DNA from: Allodiplogaster sudhausi
Taxonomy: Eukaryota > Nematoda > Chromadorea > Rhabditida > Diplogasteridae
DNA: 64,000 nt
Direction: 5' to 3'
Assembly: GCA_945643635.1 (NCBI GenBank)
Contig: CALZFC010000006.1
Span: forward strand, 5,776,001 to 5,840,000
Shown here one piece after another: positions 45,511 through 56,967 of this stretch (within the stretch, counting starts at the first letter, position 1; each line of letters begins with the position of its first letter). The notes beneath the pieces are model-generated. The model was not told the origin of the DNA, did no database searches, and saw only the letters and a program-made list of their open reading frames with translations. A program made the position numbers and the translations under genes.

Positions 45511-48500
45511 AGTAGTTGAAAGCGGCCGAGGTGGTGAAGGTGCCCGGCGGCTGGCCGAGAGGAGTAATGCATCGATTGTCGCAGAGGGCCTTATCCGCGC
45601 ATGTCAACTACAAGTAATATAAATACATATGTGTATTTCTACGATCGATTCAGCCTTTATAACTAACTCTCTTAAGATAAGTGAAGATCAACATCCAGAA
45701 AGTTTCCTGACCCGTTCAGCGAAATCGAACGTTCCTCCGGTTCCACCGTCGCATATAAGGAATTCACTTGTAAATCGAAAGTTGCCTGCCTGATGAAATA
45801 AACAAGCGCAAGATTTCAATGTTCAAATATAATTTTTCTTAAATATGCAATAATAATATGGTATTATGATGTATGGTTGTGCTAGCTTATTAAACAAAAT
45901 TAACTAACGTCCTCGCCAATCAATATTCCTGAAGAGCAGGACGCGTACACAGCTGGAGCGCTATTCGGGTAGATCGCTACGAAGTACACCTCAACACAGA
46001 AGAGCGAAAGGCTATGCCCAAACATTAGTGGATTTCTCATGACAGACAGGTTATTCATGTTCAGGATGGATTTATGATACAAATATCCAAAGAGCATGTG
46101 TTTTTTCACCTTAAACAACTGCGTCAAACATAAGAAAATGAAAAATTAGACTAAAGGTCTCCTCACATTCATTCGTAGTAACATTAAATATCAAAACAAT
46201 GACCTATCGTTAGGAATGGAAAATAGTTTGTTGTTTTAAATTTCGGGACCAAATTGTGGTCATTACTAAAAAAAATTTTTTTTTAATTGACATCGTGTTA
46301 TATGCACATACATATGCGCATGTTCGCAACTTTGAGATTGCCTCTCTTAAATAATCCTTATGCGCTTATAGTGAGCACCTTTTTCAACACTCCGAAATTC
46401 GATATAAATATTATTCTAATATAGGACGCATACTTAGAGTTGTTGCAATTCTTAACTATTAAAATGCGCTAACAACGTTTCCACAGCTCGTTGTAACTGA
46501 TTCGAAGGATCCTTCACTGCATGGAAGAGGCGAGCAACCGAAGCTTGTCGCAAACGTTGAGACAGCTTGCGCTGCTGAAAGTTTATATTGATTGGAATCA
46601 ACAAAGAAAGAATACTTTGATTGCCATGACGAACGTGACGCAATACAAGTCAATTATTTTGCCGATGAGCCAGTCGGAGCGTAGCGATGATTCGCTTGAC
46701 AAGTCACAGTGCTCGGAAGAAGAAGCGACTGAGTCGGAGTTCCAGGGCTCTACAATGAAGCACGATTCCAAAAACTGGTTTGAATGCTGAGAGCGTTGAG
46801 AGACTAATACAGCTTTTTCTCTCTCCTCTATTTAGTTCCATACAGATACACATATGTATGTACATATATCTGTAGAGAGGAACATTTCGTTGTCTCGCGC
46901 TAACTTTATTCTACGCTATTTATATATTACAGAATCCGTTCATTGAATAATTAACGAATGGTATTTTTATGAGTGGATCAATTCAAAAGGACTTTGAACT
47001 ACTTCTGGTTCCTTTAGGTATAGAAAGAATAACAGATATGAAACGAGAAGCAATGCTCGCTACGCACCCATTGTATGATTTGAGTCTGCGGATCACAAGT
47101 CAGGCGGCATGGGTCCGTAGCATCAATGAAGTAGCAGAGGCTGCCCGTGAGGCAAGAAAATGTGTCAGCACTGTTCAACGAGCACTGACACGCTGCAAGA
47201 TGGCAGTCAAAGACTATTTTTATTTTTTGGTTTTGAAAACAAACAAAAACAACTTTAATCCTAAAAACTCCTTAAAAAAATTTTCTAAAGAAAAAAAAAA
47301 CATATTTTGGAGAGAATGTCATTTGAAGAAGAAGAACCATATCGGCAGTAGACAGCGGGCGAATCTGATAAACGAAAGCGGGATTCGCCGTGTCAAAGTA
47401 GCCGCCGCCGCCAGGCAGGCAGGTCAGCCCGCCCGTGTACACGTTGCCGGCTGTCTAAATTAATTAAGATTAATTAATTTAGACTTAATTATTATTTATT
47501 TATTTAGACATGTTGGCACGACTTAAGACTTAAACAATTAGACATATTCATTGAACTGCTCAGATATTTAAGTTTAAAAAAAATTCCTTTGAAAAACAAA
47601 GGTTTGTTTTTCTTTAAAAAAATATTTTGCTAGTGAAACAGGATGGCTAACCAAAAGTCAAAAAAGAAAGGCTAACAATGACGAGAGTGGCGCCGTCGTT
47701 GCACACGACCTGCACGCACGGCATCGTCGCAACCAGAGAGAGCAGCGTCGTGTCCGTGCAGATGCTGCCAAACGGGCAGTCTGCGGACGGCGGCGCCTGG
47801 TACACGGCCGGCGCGCACGTCTCGCATGCTGACTAGGCAGCAGCGGTGGAACAGGCATTCAAATTGCCGGGAAAAAATCGAATCTTATGACGATGTAAAT
47901 TTATGCCCCAAGTTTTAACTAAGAAAGTTTAAAGGAGATCATAAGGGAAAAACTCCTACAACGATCAGCTGCTCGGTAACTAAAAAGTACGGTGAAAGCA
48001 ATCCACGGAAATGGTGCTACTGCCTCTCGCTTCACTCCACAGAAAATTGTGGTTAGAACAACTGGCGTATGAGCCTATGTGTTAAGCAAAACCCGGCCAA
48101 TATGTATGCATTTGAAGTGCGGGATACGAACGGCGTTGTCGGCCACGGTGTAGTTCTGCCAACTTGACCAAATAAGGCAAAAAAAAAAACAAGACACTAA
48201 TTATTCGATTTAGAGCTCCCTTAAAGAGAAACCAAAAAAAAACGAAAAATGAATATAAACCCGAAGCTAGTTTAACAAAAAAAGCATTAACATATTCAAA
48301 GCTAGAAATAAAAGAAGGCCCCGTACGCGGAATGACAAACGGCAGATGCGGCAGCGTAGTAGTCGTTATAATCACAGCAGCTGTCGTCCTTGTTACTGGT
48401 AATGTTGTCGCTGCGGTAGTCGTGACTATCGGCGGGGTCGTCGGTGGAGGCGCTCGGAAGCAGCCGAGCGAGACGTGGCCGAGGAGGAGAAGCCGTAGCA

Positions 48501-48528
48501 GCAGCAGCAGCAGTGGTGGAATTGGCAT
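45511..48528 (-). pseudogene. Second cysteine-rich gene copy (exons 1-9), damaged, starting from a chimeric junction
   Basis: Exon 1 (from ATG 48,528; signal peptide with a longer Leu run), exon 2 (about 47,836-47,685), exon 3 (about 47,455-47,339), exon 4 (about 47,202-47,078), exon 5, exon 6 and exons 7-8 (46,011-45,909 and 45,789-45,712, identical or nearly so to copy A) are recognisable, plus part of exon 9 (45,607-45,511). Exon 3 lacks one base near its end, shifting the frame. Exon 5 has TAA where copy A has CAA. Exon 9 is fused in mid-exon to exon 6 sequence at 45,510/45,511 in the wrong frame. It cannot make the full protein. Confidence 0.65.
47933..48220. mobile_element. TTAA-flanked MITE in intron 1, paralogue of 27,860-28,102
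   Basis: Starts AGGAGATCATAAGGG, ends TTTAGAGCTCCC, with TTAA at both sides (47,929-47,932 and 48,221-48,224). It is 288 bp; extra internal sequence matches the longer family member at 32,996, so copy A lost part of its middle. Confidence 0.7.
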
Positions 48529-49554
48529 TTAAATTGCCGCCAAGATGCCGAATCTTATGACGATGTGAATTTATGCCCAAGTTTTTACTAATTCTAGAAA
48601 AAAAGAGTTTCATGAGAGACAAAAAGACGAATTGGCTTATAGAGTGTGAAGGATAACGCCCAGGTTAAGCTAACCAATTCGAGCCATACGAGCCATGCCG
48701 ACGGGAAGACGCGATGCTACTATCACTCCATCACTTTCACCGCAAGCCGGTTTCAACTAGGTCGTGTGCGAGTGCAAGGAACACACACATCTCTCTGGAC
48801 ACGTGGAAAGGTGATAGAGAAGTTGAAAGATGATACTGCAATAAAAAGTGAGCTTTTGATTTAACGAAAGGACTATCAGCAAAAGAGCGTGCAATTCAAT
48901 GGATTGTATGTATTTTAGCTCTCCCAAGTGCGTCAGTGCTGAATGCTTGACTCTATCGCTCCCTTGTGTTATGAGTAGAAAGTATTTTGCTGGGTATCCT
49001 ACTCCTCTAAATACACATACATACATATATCAGTCGACGAAAGGTTTAGCGGTGGCAAGGGCGGCCTTGGATGGAGAGTCAGCAAGTGGTGAGATGTGTG
49101 CAGGTTGTCCAAGGTTAACATTTCACTTCCTTTGAATTACTTCCTCACTCTCTCCCTGTATGATTAATGACATAATAACTCGATGATGAGTCATATTTAA
49201 CACTTAATTGTTAAGTCCAATTAAATATCATCAGTGTCTCATTCTCGGTTGAAATTACAAATGTGAAATGTAGATGAAGTCTGTTGGGCGAAAAAAAAAC
49301 TTGTTTGTGCAGGTCTGTATGCATACATATCGTATGCATTTATGTATACATACCGCTGAAACCGTCTTCGAAATGTTAGTACAAAGTCATACCTTAAATT
49401 TAGCTGACTAGCTACATAGCACTTTAGTCAGCAGAAAAATGAAAGTTTGAAGAAGTGAATGATGAGAAAGAAAATTTGCTCAACGAGAGAGAGAAATAGA
49501 GCAGAGGAGAAGACGACGTTATGGAAGGAAATGGACAGTCTGCATGGGAGAGAG

Positions 49555-49594
<40 letters not shown>

Positions 49595-50210
49595 AGGAAC
49601 AGATAGTACACACAAGAAAATGAAACATACATACATACGGCAAGAAAAATTCTTTATCAGCTTCCCTTTGATTTCTCTTCTTTCCGTTTGCTTTGTTCCT
49701 TCCTAACTCTCTTTTTTCTTTCTCCCATATCTCTCAATAATTCTGCAGTTTATTCAGAAGAAACGTGTTAGTATGAAGATGTGGATGATCCTCACACAAT
49801 CTCTCCCTCTTTCTCTTTCATTTTCTCTTTGTTGATGGAAAAAGTGAATGGTCAAGAAAAAGAAAGACATGCACCGCAAGCAAAATTTGAGTTTAAACAT
49901 GGAAATTTCATTAACTTTAATATAACTTAATTCATGGTAAATATATATGATAAACGAAAAATTAATAAAATTTTGAACGGCACTATATGTATGTATGTAC
50001 GTACATATATCCGCCTAATTAGTTTATTCGTGTGGGTGATTCTTTCCTTAATTACACTTCTACATACTATTCAATCTGCTTGACGGCATCAGGCGGTTTT
50101 CATGCTTCGGGAAGCAAATAAAAACTTCAGCAACGTTACACAAACTGTTTGATGGGCAATACCATAATCCTAAACCAACCAAACACCTACATAGATGCCT
50201 TCGCTGTTAA
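48529..50210. other. 5' flank of the second cysteine-rich copy; no gene supported
   Basis: Matches 28,467-29,960 up to about 49,960, with a GA tract at 49,555-49,592. Beyond that the copies separate; 49,980-50,210 is AT-rich with TACATATGTATG-type palindromic runs and no convincing frame. Confidence 0.45.
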
Positions 50211-50211
50211 A

Positions 50212-50790
50212 GGAGGGCGATGAGCGCAAAATTAGATGATATTTCAAATTGCCGCCGCCCTTCGCGTTCTCATACTTTTTTCCATACTCTTTTCGGTCGG
50301 TTGCGCTATTTGCTTTGGGTGACTTGCCAGTTTTGTAACTCAATGATGTTGTACGCTCCCCGCTGGGTGGCAGCTGCGGCTGCAACAGCTTCAGCTACTG
50401 AAGCTGGCAGAAAACGTTCAGCCTGCTACGTGAGCGGGGCAGCTGTTTATCTTTACTTTTTGTGTGAATTACAGTACGATTGTTAATGATATGGTGAAAG
50501 ATTGGATGTTTGAAAGAATCAATGAGCGAGTGAGGAGGCATATGATAGGGGGGGGGGGGGAGTGGCAATGTCCAATGGTGTTGCGCGCAATACTTCGGCC
50601 TCGCTGTACTATTCCGTCATACAATGAAGCTCTCTTTCTCAGAACTATCTACAGTGCTGTCAGGGTGTACTATTTAGTTGCACCGGAGATAACTAACAAA
50701 ATAGTTCGGCCTGATATTGCGGCCTCACAATACTATCTGCGCTGTGTGGAGATGGTGAAAGAGTTAGTGATTATTGAATTCTCTTAAAAT
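50212..50790 (+). other. TTAA-family element end followed by a 107-codon open frame of unknown nature
   Basis: TTAA followed by AGGAGGGCGATGAGCGC at about 50,209-50,229 resembles the end of the 44,576 element, but no matching second end is found. The plus strand is open from 50,464 to 50,787 with mixed residues (VKDWMFERINERV; VRPDIAASQYYLRCVEM). However, its last 25 codons overlap sequence of the array type (GATGGTGAAAGAGTTAGTGATT), so it is probably chance. A poly(G) run sits at 50,549-50,560. Confidence 0.3.
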
Positions 50791-50987
50791 TTTCAGGCAT
50801 ATTTGCATACATTTTTCAAATATCATGGGAGGGAAAAAGAGAAAGAGAGAGAAAGAAAGAGAAAGGGAAGGGGAAGGGAGAGAGAATGAGTGACCCAAGC
50901 GGCAGCCGATCTTGAATGGAGGTTCCTTTCCGGCCTTGATCCAGCATTCACGGCTGTCTGCCGCTTTCGTCTTTATCCCTCTCTCTT

Positions 50988-51020
<33 letters not shown>

Positions 51021-51124
51021 TTCTATCTCTGTCCCACTTCGCTTCACATTCCTGGCTAAAAGAGTATGCGATATATCATATCTCCTCGCTATCAGACCGG
51101 AGGAATATGCATACATATCAGTAA

Positions 51125-51364
51125 ATGAAAAGGGGGGAATGGGATGGTAAGAAGGTCCAGAGCGTTCCACATTACGGTTGGTGGAAGGGAGATCCACATT
51201 TCGAGGAGTTGAGGAGGGTGCCAGAAGGGGAGGATAAGGTGGATCTCTTGGGGGGATTCCGATTTCATCGACACCGTGTTGCTGATCAAGTTCCGACCAA
51301 ATATGCTACGGGTATATTTCCTCCAACCACTTTTAAACCGCGGCATGGTGTAAAATATTTCTAA
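51125..51364 (+). CDS. Unidentified 79-codon frame (HYGWWKGDPHFEE...), possible exon or gene relic
   Basis: I do not recognise it. The frame has no low complexity and looks protein-like: HYGWWKGDPHFEELRRVPEG, then FRFHRH, then KYATGIFPPTTFKPRHG, ending KYF-TAA. Diverged relatives of its second half are readable at about 58,640-58,760 (FPNKYAQCIFSPTPFKPPGW in one frame) and, shortened, at about 63,375-63,440, so this stretch belongs to a small dispersed family. The ATG has no obvious upstream support; an acceptor-like CATATCAG lies just before it, suggesting an internal or terminal exon. A strong donor-like GATGGTAAGA at 51,143-51,152 inside the frame argues for caution. Confidence 0.35.
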   Translation: MKRGEWDGKKVQSVPHYGWWKGDPHFEELRRVPEGEDKVDLLGGFRFHRHRVADQVPTKYATGIFPPTTFKPRHGVKYF

Positions 51365-51741
51365 TGGACTGTGTGATCCCAGCAGAAAAATGTGCAGGAG
51401 TGTCTTGAATCAAGCGTTTCTATTCCAATTTAAGCGTGTTCTCGCCTTGTAATTGTTAAAATGAGGCATACAAAAAAAGAAATTTCATTTTTGCTTAGTA
51501 AGTGCACGAAGAGAGTGAGATAGATAGAGAACTAGAGAGATAAAGAAAGCGAGCACGAGAGAGAGAGAGAAGATAGAGAGTGAAGGAAGAGAGAGAGATA
51601 GAGAAGAGAAAGCGAAGAGAAGATAGAGAGATCAGAGAGAGAGAGAGAGAGAAAGAAAGAGAGAGAGAGCGAAGGATAATTTGAGAAAGACGTATTGTAA
51701 GAAATTGCGAAACATTTGACGAACGAATCGGAAAGCGAGAG

Positions 51742-52190
51742 CATGCGACATCTTCACACTTTTCACTTCTATTAAAAGTGCCGGTCATCACTTTCATTGC
51801 TCAAAAATTGATTCTTTCATTTTAAAAACAAAAACAAAAATATGGTGGGAAATTAATACTTATTTTCCAGTTTCTTTTTAAATACGACTCAAAGAACTTT
51901 AGAGAGAGAGAGGGACAGAAATGCTGATAATGAGAGGGAGAGAGAGAGAGCGAGAGAGAGAGAAGGATAGAGAGTCGAAGTCGAATGAAGTAATATGTTT
52001 AGGAGAGAGAGAGAGATAAAGAAAGCGAGGACGAAGCGGAGAGAGAGGGCATGCGACATCTTCATTCAGTTCACTTCCATCAAAAGTGCCGGATCACTTT
52101 CATTGCTCACAAAGTTGATTCTCTCATTTTAACAACAAAAACAAAAACATGCTGGGATGTTAATATTTATTTTCTAATTTGTTTCACTAT
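51742..52190 (+). repeat. Tandem duplication of a ~130-bp block, ~310-bp spacing
   Basis: GCATGCGACATCTTCA through the AAACAAAAACA run and a TTATTTTC stretch occurs at about 51,742-51,870 and again at about 52,050-52,180. GA tracts (51,900-52,045) lie between them. No gene seen in 51,370-52,500. Confidence 0.65.
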
Positions 52191-52499
52191 TCAGAGCCAA
52201 AAAAATTTATCTCAATCCCATCTCAATAACTTAAATTATTCTGATGAAGTGTTGTTAAAAAGAAAAAAAGTTACAAAAAGCCCTGTCAATGACTTTCTTA
52301 TCATCTTTTAAGTATACTTCTTTCGATCTTTTCATCTTATCATCTCATTCATTAAAGAGCAGCCAAGTAATTTTCTAACTGAAATTGAAAAAAAATCTTA
52401 ATAAGTGCGCATTTTAGGAGAGAGAAAGAGAGAAACAGAGAGAGGGAGAGAGAGGGAGAGAGAGCGATAATAATAATGTTAACATTTATTTTATTACCA

Positions 52500-53699
52500 T
52501 AACCGGTTTTTTCTTAAAAAAAAAACAATAATTTATCGGCCAGTTATTTTCAATCGATAATCAAAGATCCTAGATCAGAAGAGTTACCTGGACATACCAA
52601 TTAAGGTATTCAATGTACTCACTACGGTACAATTTGCATTGCGCCTTTTCAATCAGAATTTACGTAGCACATGTATAAAAGCGAAAATAGAGAGAGAGAT
52701 AGCCTTTATGATGCATGCAACGCATGAGTACTACCGGAACGCGCAAAATAGAAGTGATATCTCTGATATCAAAAATATCTGTTTTTTTCTAATAATTTTT
52801 TTTTGGACTAAAACCTGTTAGCTTCTCGATTCCAGAACATAATCAATAATTGATCGATCAGTTATTTTCAATCATTGATAAAAGATCAGAGATCAGAGGA
52901 GACACCTGGACAGCGCATCCCTTGCAGGGCTTCTGTTCAACTTGCATGCCGAGAATGGCCACGTCCGACTTCTCGTCCGGGGAAAACATCCAGCCCGATA
53001 AGTAGTCAAGGCATCGGTTGCATTAACGATGGGATAAGACAGAGAGAAAAAGAGAAGAGGGACGGAGAGAGAGAGACGGAAGGAAATCTTCCCTGCACGT
53101 CCATTCGATCGATCTTGAGCTTCGAAATCGGTTTTATGGTTTATTGATTTTACTTAATTTGTTTCAAAGATATTTACATTTTAAAAATATAACACTCTCT
53201 AAACATTAATTATTTTAGTTGTATTATTTCTTCTTTTATAATTATACAAATAGAATTCTTGAGTGCGCCAACGTCTTAATTATTTTAGTTGTATTATTTC
53301 TTCTTAGATTATAATTATACAAATAGAATTCTTGAGTGCGCCAATGAATGCGAAAATAGAGAGTAAAAGAGATAGAGAGAGAGAGGATGGAAAGTCATTC
53401 ATAGATAAAGTTGTTTTTTTTTGTAAATTTTTCCTTTCCTTTCAACATGTGGGTTCACAGAATCGGTTGAAACCCGTAGCAATTGCCTTTGCTTGAATAC
53501 CACCGGAACGGTGAAAATTTAAATTATATATTTTCTGAGCCACCCATAGGCAGCGTTTTTTGTGCCTTCTTTTTCTTTCAGAGTTGTAATTTGCGCTATA
53601 ACGTTTAGAGAGAAAGAGAGAGAGATAGAGAGAACGAGAGAGAGAGAGAGAGAGAGAGATGGACAGAGAGATATATAGAGAGAAAGAGAGAGAGAGAGG

Positions 53700-53732
<33 letters not shown>

Positions 53733-55075
53733 TGAGAGAGGAAGTGAAAGAGGAAGAGAGAGAAAAAAGAGAGAGAGAGAAGTCGAGAGAGATAGAAAAA
53801 AGTGAAGAATACGAGGGCGGGAGCCATTCATAGACACGGCTTTTTATTACTTTTTTTCCTTCAAACTGATGATAGAATACTTTCTAAACATGAATAACAT
53901 ATTTATTTATATTATTTCAGGTAACAATTAGATTTTAGGTTACTAAATAAATATAATTCTTGAGTGCACCAATGTCTACAAACATTAATTAATGCGAAAA
54001 TGGAGAGAACGACAGAGACAGAGAGCAAGAGTTAGAATGAGTGCGATAGAGAGAAAGAAAGAAAAAAAAGCTTGGGAGAAAAAGAGAAAGATAGAAAGCG
54101 AGAGAGAAGAAGAAAGAGAATAAGAGAGAGAAAGAGAGAGAGAAAGCGAGAGAGAAGAAGAAAGAGAGGAAGAGATTGATAGAGAGAAAGAGAGAGAGAG
54201 AGATAGAGAGAGAGAAAGCGAGAGAGTAGAAGAAGAGAGAGAAAGAGAAAGAGAAAGAGAGAGGAAAGTTCGAGGCACGGCTTTCTTGGGAGAAACAGTA
54301 CCAATAACATAGCAAATGCATTTATGATGCATGCAACATATGAAAACTACCGGAACATGCAAAATAGAAGGGATCTGTTTATTATTTCTTCTGAATATAT
54401 ATTTTTTTTGCTAAAATTTGTTTTTTTTTTCTATTATAGAACAAATTCAACAATTATGAATAATTTTCAATTAAAAATAACAGAGATCAGAGATCAGTGA
54501 AGTCAAATGGATAGCGCGTCCATTGCAGTGCTTGCTTGATCGACTTGCCGTCCGTCAAAGACGTCCAACCCGAACCAGATCAGATGGGAGAGGGAGAGAG
54601 AGAGTGTGAGAGAGAGAGAGAGTAACGGACGATGAGAGAGAGAGAGAGAGACCTGAAAGAGCTTTAAACCTTCGCATGCATGTACGTTTTCTGTTTTTGC
54701 TTTATTTCCTTCTATGGAGTGGAGAATCGAAGGCAAATCATTGCAAGTGTTTTCATGACGTTGCAGCATGCGAAAACCACCGGAACGTTGAAAATGTAAA
54801 TTTCTGTCTTGAAATTTTTTTGCTTACCATTAAACTCGTTCGATCTTTCTCCAGGAAATAATCAATAATTTATAGATATTTCCAACCAATGATCGACGAT
54901 CAAAGATCAGAGATCATTGCGTTCTAACGTTGACTCGGTTGTAGTCATGGCTTGATGAAACATAGAGAGATATGGACAGAAACAGCGAGAAAGAGAGAAT
55001 GATGGAGAGAGACAAAGAGACAGAGCGAGAGAGAGAGAGAGATAGAGAGAGACAGAAAGAGAGTTGGATAGGGAC
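52500..55075 (+). repeat. Array repeat units
   Basis: Units with ACCGGAAC blocks near 52,734, 53,502, 54,349 and 54,778, each followed by the T-rich/CAG stretch and the TGATCAAAGATCAGAG block, and separated by GA tracts at 53,610-53,770, 54,000-54,265, 54,585-54,650 and 54,960-55,065. No gene supported. Confidence 0.7.
53210..53345 (+). repeat. ~70-bp tandem duplication
   Basis: TAATTATTTTAGTTGTATT through GAATTCTTGAGTGCGCCAA is repeated twice in direct contact; the second copy retains an AGATTA segment that the first lost. Confidence 0.75.
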
Positions 55076-55078
55076 TGA

Positions 55079-55864
55079 CAAGGGAAGTCTTTCGGCGGGG
55101 TGTGGCAAAACACAACATATTATACATCATTCGAAAGCTCTCAACGAGCTGATAACGTATTTGATGTTTATAGCTGCAGAAGAGAGCGCTAGAAAAACCG
55201 AAGCACAGGCGTACCTGGGTCTGGAAGGGCCCTGGCTTGTAGAGTCCCCTTCCAGACCAGGCGCCTGCAGCCGCAAAAGTTAAGAAATCGAACGGGATTT
55301 TTTTATGCGGAATGTAAGCGACTTGCTCTTACAGAGAAACAAGATTCAAATAGAAATAATACATCCGCAGTTGTTTAAGGCAAAAACATGGAAGTTTTTG
55401 AGATAGATGGACTTTTTGAGAATATGAAAATTTTACAGCGTGATTTAATATGTGAACTATAATTTTTCATGTTAAAAACGGCTTGAAAAAGAGTAATTAG
55501 TGGCTTAAAACTCAAAAATCTCTTAAGAAAAAATTTATTTTTCTCCATACAAAACAGTCCATTTTTCACCAAAGGGGGACCCCTTTGGTGAAAAATGGCC
55601 TAAAAGATTTTTTTCCCAAAAGTCATCAGAAATGAAGTTATTAATTATTATATGGCCTACTGTTACGTAAACATTAGTTTTAGAGTCCATAAAGCTATCA
55701 AATATCGTGCAAATGTTAATTTTAGGGTATTTTTCCTGCAATTTCGGCGAAAAAGAATCTCTTCTGCAGCTATAAACATCAAATACGTTATCAGCTCGTT
55801 GAGAGCTTTCGAATGATGTATAAATTGTTATGGTTTGCCACACCCCGTCGAAAGACTTCCCTTG
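55079..55864. mobile_element. Fold-back element with ~105-bp inverted ends, family unknown
   Basis: Ends CAAGGGAAGTCTTTCG and CGAAAGACTTCCCTTG continue as inverted repeats to about 55,185 and 55,763. TGA flanks both sides (55,076-55,078 and 55,865-55,867), a possible 3-bp target duplication. It sits in a GA tract. Inside are a 15-bp stem (CTGGGTCTGGAAGGG with CCCTTCCAGACCAGG, about 55,215-55,261) and a perfect 19-bp palindromic arm pair with a 2-base loop (55,559-55,598). No protein is recognisable. The 3-bp duplication would fit Harbinger/PIF-like ends but could be chance. Confidence 0.6.
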
Positions 55865-55867
55865 TGA

Positions 55868-56919
55868 GAAAGATTAAGATAAAGAGAGAAATAGTGAGAG
55901 ATAGATGGAGAGAGAAGGGAGAGGGAGTGAGAGAGAGACAGAGTCATTCATAAGCAGCTCTTTTTTGTAGTTTTTTTATTGGAGGATATCCTCCATTATA
56001 ATCGATTTCAGGCCCTAGCAGTTGCTTTTACGGCTTTTAAAAAGTACGAAATCCACCGGAACGCTGATGATGTAAAAGATCAATTTTCTGGTTTTTATTT
56101 ATTCATTTTTGGCTTAAACTCACTAGTTTTCTCTTCCAGAACATAATCTATAATTTATCGATCTGTGTGCGGGTTCTTTTCCCTCTCTGTGTTACAGACA
56201 CTGAATACGATGTGGAGACACAAGCAGGCAAGTAAACATATTTATTAGAGAAAAAGAGAAACACAACATAGAACCGAGGAAAAAAGGAAGAGACAGGATG
56301 CATTTAGGGTGAAATAGGCGGAGTCAATGGCTCCGCCTATCCTTGCTGCCAGCACAATCTGTAATTTTCACTCAATGATCAAAGATTTAAGATCAGAGAG
56401 GACACCTGGACATGTCAATCAAGTTCAATTCGATGAAGCCACAGCCGTACAATTTTCATCGCGTTTTCTTCCGATCAGACATAACAGCTTTTCTTTCACT
56501 CATAAGAACACCGTTCAAGACTCTTGACTTTTATCCAAAAAGTTCAAGACTCTTGAGTTTTTTCCACAAGAACACGCAGATCATTTTAAATTACTGAAAA
56601 CTATTATTATTTCAAGATGGTATACACCTTCTAATGACTCTCGGCAATTTACTTTTATATAATATAAGAATAACTTTGTCCGGTTCAGTCGATATCAAGA
56701 TGAAGCCGAGCGGAATATGCAGGAGCAGAGAGATGGTGAAGGAGATTATACATAGGTAGTTTCAGAGATATTTACATTTTAAATATATAATACTTTCTAA
56801 ACATTATTTTTTATATTATTTATTCTTTGATTATAATTTTACAAAAAGAATTCTTGAGTGCGTCAACGTCTACAACCATCGATGAATGCGAAAATAGAAA
56901 GAAAGGGAGAGCGAGAGAC

Positions 56920-56967
<48 letters not shown>

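Larger units (their letters stand above)
34270..49960. repeat. Large duplication, copy B (paralogous to about 16,260-29,960)
   Basis: Same order as copy A. Copy B alone carries the hAT element (34,286), the two-gene Tc1-like element (35,027-40,639) and a TTAA element (44,576), and it lacks the fold-back and CR1 elements. It also has an internal extra block (45,511 to about 46,320) that matches copy A almost perfectly and doubles part of the cysteine-rich gene. Exact ends were not computed. Confidence 0.8.

Noticed and set aside
50464..50787. 107-codon frame MNYSTIVNDMVKDW...
   Set aside because: Kept only as a note. Its 3' part overlaps array-type sequence, a poly(G) run sits inside it and no splice or homology support is visible.
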